The notes under the pieces: model-generated
Databases searched by the model: none
Seen by the model: only the letters and a program-made list of their open reading frames with translations
What the model was told of the DNA's origin: nothing
Program-made: the position numbers and the translations under genes
DNA from: an uncultured Clostridia bacterium
GTDB taxonomy: Bacteria; Bacillota; Clostridia; Oscillospirales; Ruminococcaceae
Assembly: GCA_944388825.1 (NCBI GenBank)
Contig: CALXKG010000191.1
Span: forward strand, 1-22,596
Direction of reading: 5' to 3'
DNA length: 22,596 nt
Shown: positions 21,077 to 22,596 of the stretch, one piece after another
Numbering within the stretch: the stretch's first letter is position 1
Layout of the letters: each line of letters starts with the position of its first letter

Positions 21077-21751
21077 ATGAAAGGGCAAACCACGATGAAA
21101 GTCATCATCATCGGCGGCGGGAAACTGGGCTTCTACCTTGCCAAAACGCTGCAGGAGCAGAAGCATGAGGTCGTCGTCGTCGAGGCCGACCGCCGCACCT
21201 GCGCGGAGGTCTTAAGCGGCCTGCAGATCCCGGTGATCTGCGGGGACGGCACCACCTCCGAGGCGCTCCGGGCCGCCGGGGCCGGGACCGCCGACGTCAT
21301 CGTCGCCGTCACCGGCAAGGACGAACACAACCTGGTCGCCTGCCAGCTGGCCAAGATGATGTTCCCGGTCAAGAAGACGATCGCAAAGGTCAACAACCCC
21401 AAAAACGCGGGGATCATGCGGGAACTGGGCATCGACGTCGTCATCTCCTCGACCGACGCGATCGCCCGCCAGATCGAGTGGGAGGTCGACCTGTCCGGCT
21501 TCAAGTATATCGCCGCCCTGGGCCAGGGCGAGGCGACGCTGCATGAGATCATGCTGCCGGAAGATTTCGCCTATGCGGGGTATAAGCTGTCGGATATCCA
21601 TCTGCCGCAGCAGTCGGTCATCGTCGCCGTCGAGCGGAAGTTTGAAGTCATCATCCCCCGTGGTAACACCCAGCTGTTTTCCGGGGATAAGCTGGTCGTA
21701 CTGGTCAAGGGCAACGAGCTCGACCTGGTCCGCGACCGGCTCAAGCTCTGA
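21077..21751 (+). CDS. TrkA-family potassium channel regulatory protein, second of two
   Basis: A 224-residue RCK protein with an intact dinucleotide loop, KVIIIGGGKLGFYLAKTL (residues 8-25; GGGKLG at 13-18). The beta-2 acidic end is VVVEADRRTC, the NAD(H)-type feature, and CGDGTTSEALRAAGAGTADVIVAVTGKDEHNLVACQLAK follows the TrkA_N pattern. The C-terminal TrkA_C domain includes PQQSVIVAVERKFEVIIPRGNTQLFSGDKLVVLVKG. The ATG at 21077 is 7 bases after AAGGAGG, 12 bp past the first trkA stop. The two products may form a hetero-oligomeric ring with a channel encoded elsewhere. lexA follows after 23 bp. Confidence 0.92.
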   Translation: MKGQTTMKVIIIGGGKLGFYLAKTLQEQKHEVVVVEADRRTCAEVLSGLQIPVICGDGTTSEALRAAGAGTADVIVAVTGKDEHNLVACQLAKMMFPVKKTIAKVNNPKNAGIMRELGIDVVISSTDAIARQIEWEVDLSGFKYIAALGQGEATLHEIMLPEDFAYAGYKLSDIHLPQQSVIVAVERKFEVIIPRGNTQLFSGDKLVVLVKGNELDLVRDRLKL

Positions 21752-21774
21752 AACTGACGAAAGGAGGGCCATCC

Positions 21775-22365
21775 GTGCAGAATAAAGACAGTAAGGCGAT
21801 GCGGATCTACGAATATATCCGCAACTGCATCCAGAACGAGAACTTTTCCCCAACCGTGCGGGAGATCTGTGAAAACGTCGGCATCAAATCCACGTCGACC
21901 GTCCACTATTACCTCCAGCTGCTGGAGGACAGGGGGTATATCGTCAAGGACCCGCTGAAAAAACGGACGATCAAGCTCCCGGGCGGCGGCTCCAAGGCGG
22001 TGCCGCTGCTGGGCACCGTCACCGCCGGCATCCCGATCACCGCCATCCAGGAGGTGGAGGAGTATATCCCGGTCAGCAACCTGTCGGGCAGCGCCGAGGA
22101 CTATTTCGCCCTCCATGTCCGGGGGACCAGCATGATCGGCGCGGGGATCATGGACGGGGACATCGTCATTGTCCGGCAGGTGCCGGTCGCCGACAACGGG
22201 GATATCGTTGTCGCGATGATTGAGGACGAGGCGACCGTCAAGCGGTTTTACCGGGAGGGGGGCCATATCCGACTCCAGCCGGAAAACCCCGAATTTGAGC
22301 CGATCATCACGACCGACGCGGTCATTCTGGGCAAGGTCGTCTCGCTGATCCGGAATTATGAGTAA
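21775..22365 (+). CDS. lexA: LexA repressor (GTG start)
   Basis: LexA represses SOS genes and is inactivated by RecA-stimulated self-cleavage. The 196-residue protein has an N-terminal winged HTH (RIYEYIRNCIQNENFSPTVREIC...STSTVHYYLQLLEDRGYI), a linker, and the S24 peptidase domain. The cleavage site is Ala84-Gly85 in TVTAGIP. The catalytic Ser119 lies in VRGTSMIGAGI and Lys156 in EATVKRFYRE, all in place, so it should be cleavable. The GTG at 21775 follows AAGGAGGG by 6 bases. It is only 23 bp after trkA, with no promoter or clear SOS box of its own visible, so it probably shares the upstream transcript. This would be unusual for an autoregulated repressor. Confidence 0.97.
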   Translation: MQNKDSKAMRIYEYIRNCIQNENFSPTVREICENVGIKSTSTVHYYLQLLEDRGYIVKDPLKKRTIKLPGGGSKAVPLLGTVTAGIPITAIQEVEEYIPVSNLSGSAEDYFALHVRGTSMIGAGIMDGDIVIVRQVPVADNGDIVVAMIEDEATVKRFYREGGHIRLQPENPEFEPIITTDAVILGKVVSLIRNYE

Positions 22366-22404
22366 GTTTGTTTACCGTGTGATTCTCTAAAGTTTGTGCT
22401 GCTC

Positions 22405-22447
22405 AAATAAAAATTAAAACTCCGCCGGTGTTTTCCATCGGCGGAGT
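22405..22447 (-). terminator. Terminator 3' of lexA, best oriented for the minus strand
   Basis: ACTCCGCCG (22419-22427) pairs with CGGCGGAGT (22439-22447). The T-rich tail is on the minus strand (TTTTAATTTTTATTT); on the plus strand no T run follows. It may thus end a minus-strand gene beyond the window as well as mark the end of lexA. Confidence 0.65.
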
Positions 22448-22532
22448 CAGGCTGTCGAAAGACCAATGGACAAAACGCAAAATTGGCGCTGGCGTGAAAA
22501 TCACGAAGAAACGGGCGGCGATCAGAAGTTTA

Positions 22533-22596
22533 GGGTCCAGCCCTTTTTAAAGGGCTGGCAGGAGTGGAGAGGGCAGAGCCCTTTCCCAGGCGCTCA
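22533..22596. repeat. Start of a second tandem-hairpin repeat, cut by the window edge
   Basis: GGGTCCAGCCCTTT is followed by a perfect 10-bp hairpin (22537-22546 with 22549-22558) and then AGGGC/GCCCT (22570-22582). The GGGTCCAG opening and the CTGGC joint match the element at 13346-13436. The 85 bases between the terminator and this repeat contain no convincing gene. Confidence 0.6.

Noticed and set aside
19547..21166. 539-residue open frame on the minus strand opposite TVP38 and trkA
   Set aside because: Composition is Arg/Gly/Gln/Pro-rich with no domain pattern; the opposite strand carries recognised proteins with good ribosome-binding sites.
22466..22596. Open frame starting at ATG 22466 and running off the window
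   Set aside because: There is no convincing ribosome-binding site or promoter, and most of it translates the tandem-hairpin repeat.

Overview
The window is GC-rich bacterial chromosome with T-rich promoters. Several of these match TTGACA-17-TATAAT exactly, and the Shine-Dalgarno sites are strong. WhiA, an L10 leader, a SAM-I (S-box) riboswitch, a YerB-type DUF3048 lipoprotein, LexA and a tandem TrkA pair point to a high-GC Firmicute. Oscillospirales/Ruminococcaceae is my best guess, from gene content and the style of the intergenic repeats; no 16S or marker comparison was possible.

Layout. 1-512: the 3' end of whiA, convergent with rplJ-rplL (601-1563, minus), which has its own consensus promoter and L10 leader. 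1922-2903: a two-gene minus unit, an Xre repressor and a DUF3169 membrane protein, with a palindromic operator candidate upstream. 3159-9705: mostly housekeeping plus-strand genes: a Gfo/Idh/MocA oxidoreductase, a DUF3048 lipoprotein, an SGNH hydrolase, pyrE, an EcsC-family protein, rnhA and mnmA. 10086-15921 (minus): a CBS/CorC-type membrane protein, an M20 amidohydrolase, and a polar amino-acid ABC transporter (binding protein, permease, ATPase), with a divergent AraC-type regulator at 16292-17140. 17458-19118 (minus): metK under a SAM-I riboswitch, with a NUDIX hydrolase gene overlapping its stop codon. 19619-22365 (plus): a TVP38/TMEM64 membrane protein, two TrkA-type K+ channel regulatory proteins and lexA, closely spaced and probably one transcript.

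No mobile element, CRISPR array, tRNA or rRNA gene was seen. The most interesting material lies between genes. A roughly 235-bp structured repeat occurs twice (9736-9972 and 17155-17389), in the same orientation and both times between convergent genes. Compensatory base changes between the copies preserve its hairpins. A different repeat, made of short consecutive hairpins, lies at 13346-13436, and a relative begins at the right edge (22533-22596). The SAM riboswitch shows an explicit 9-bp antiterminator pairing, and the Xre/DUF3169 unit has a perfect 15-bp palindrome beside a second partial site.

The protein genes belong to recognisable families. I see no clearly new multi-gene system; the structured repeats are the best candidates for something poorly described.
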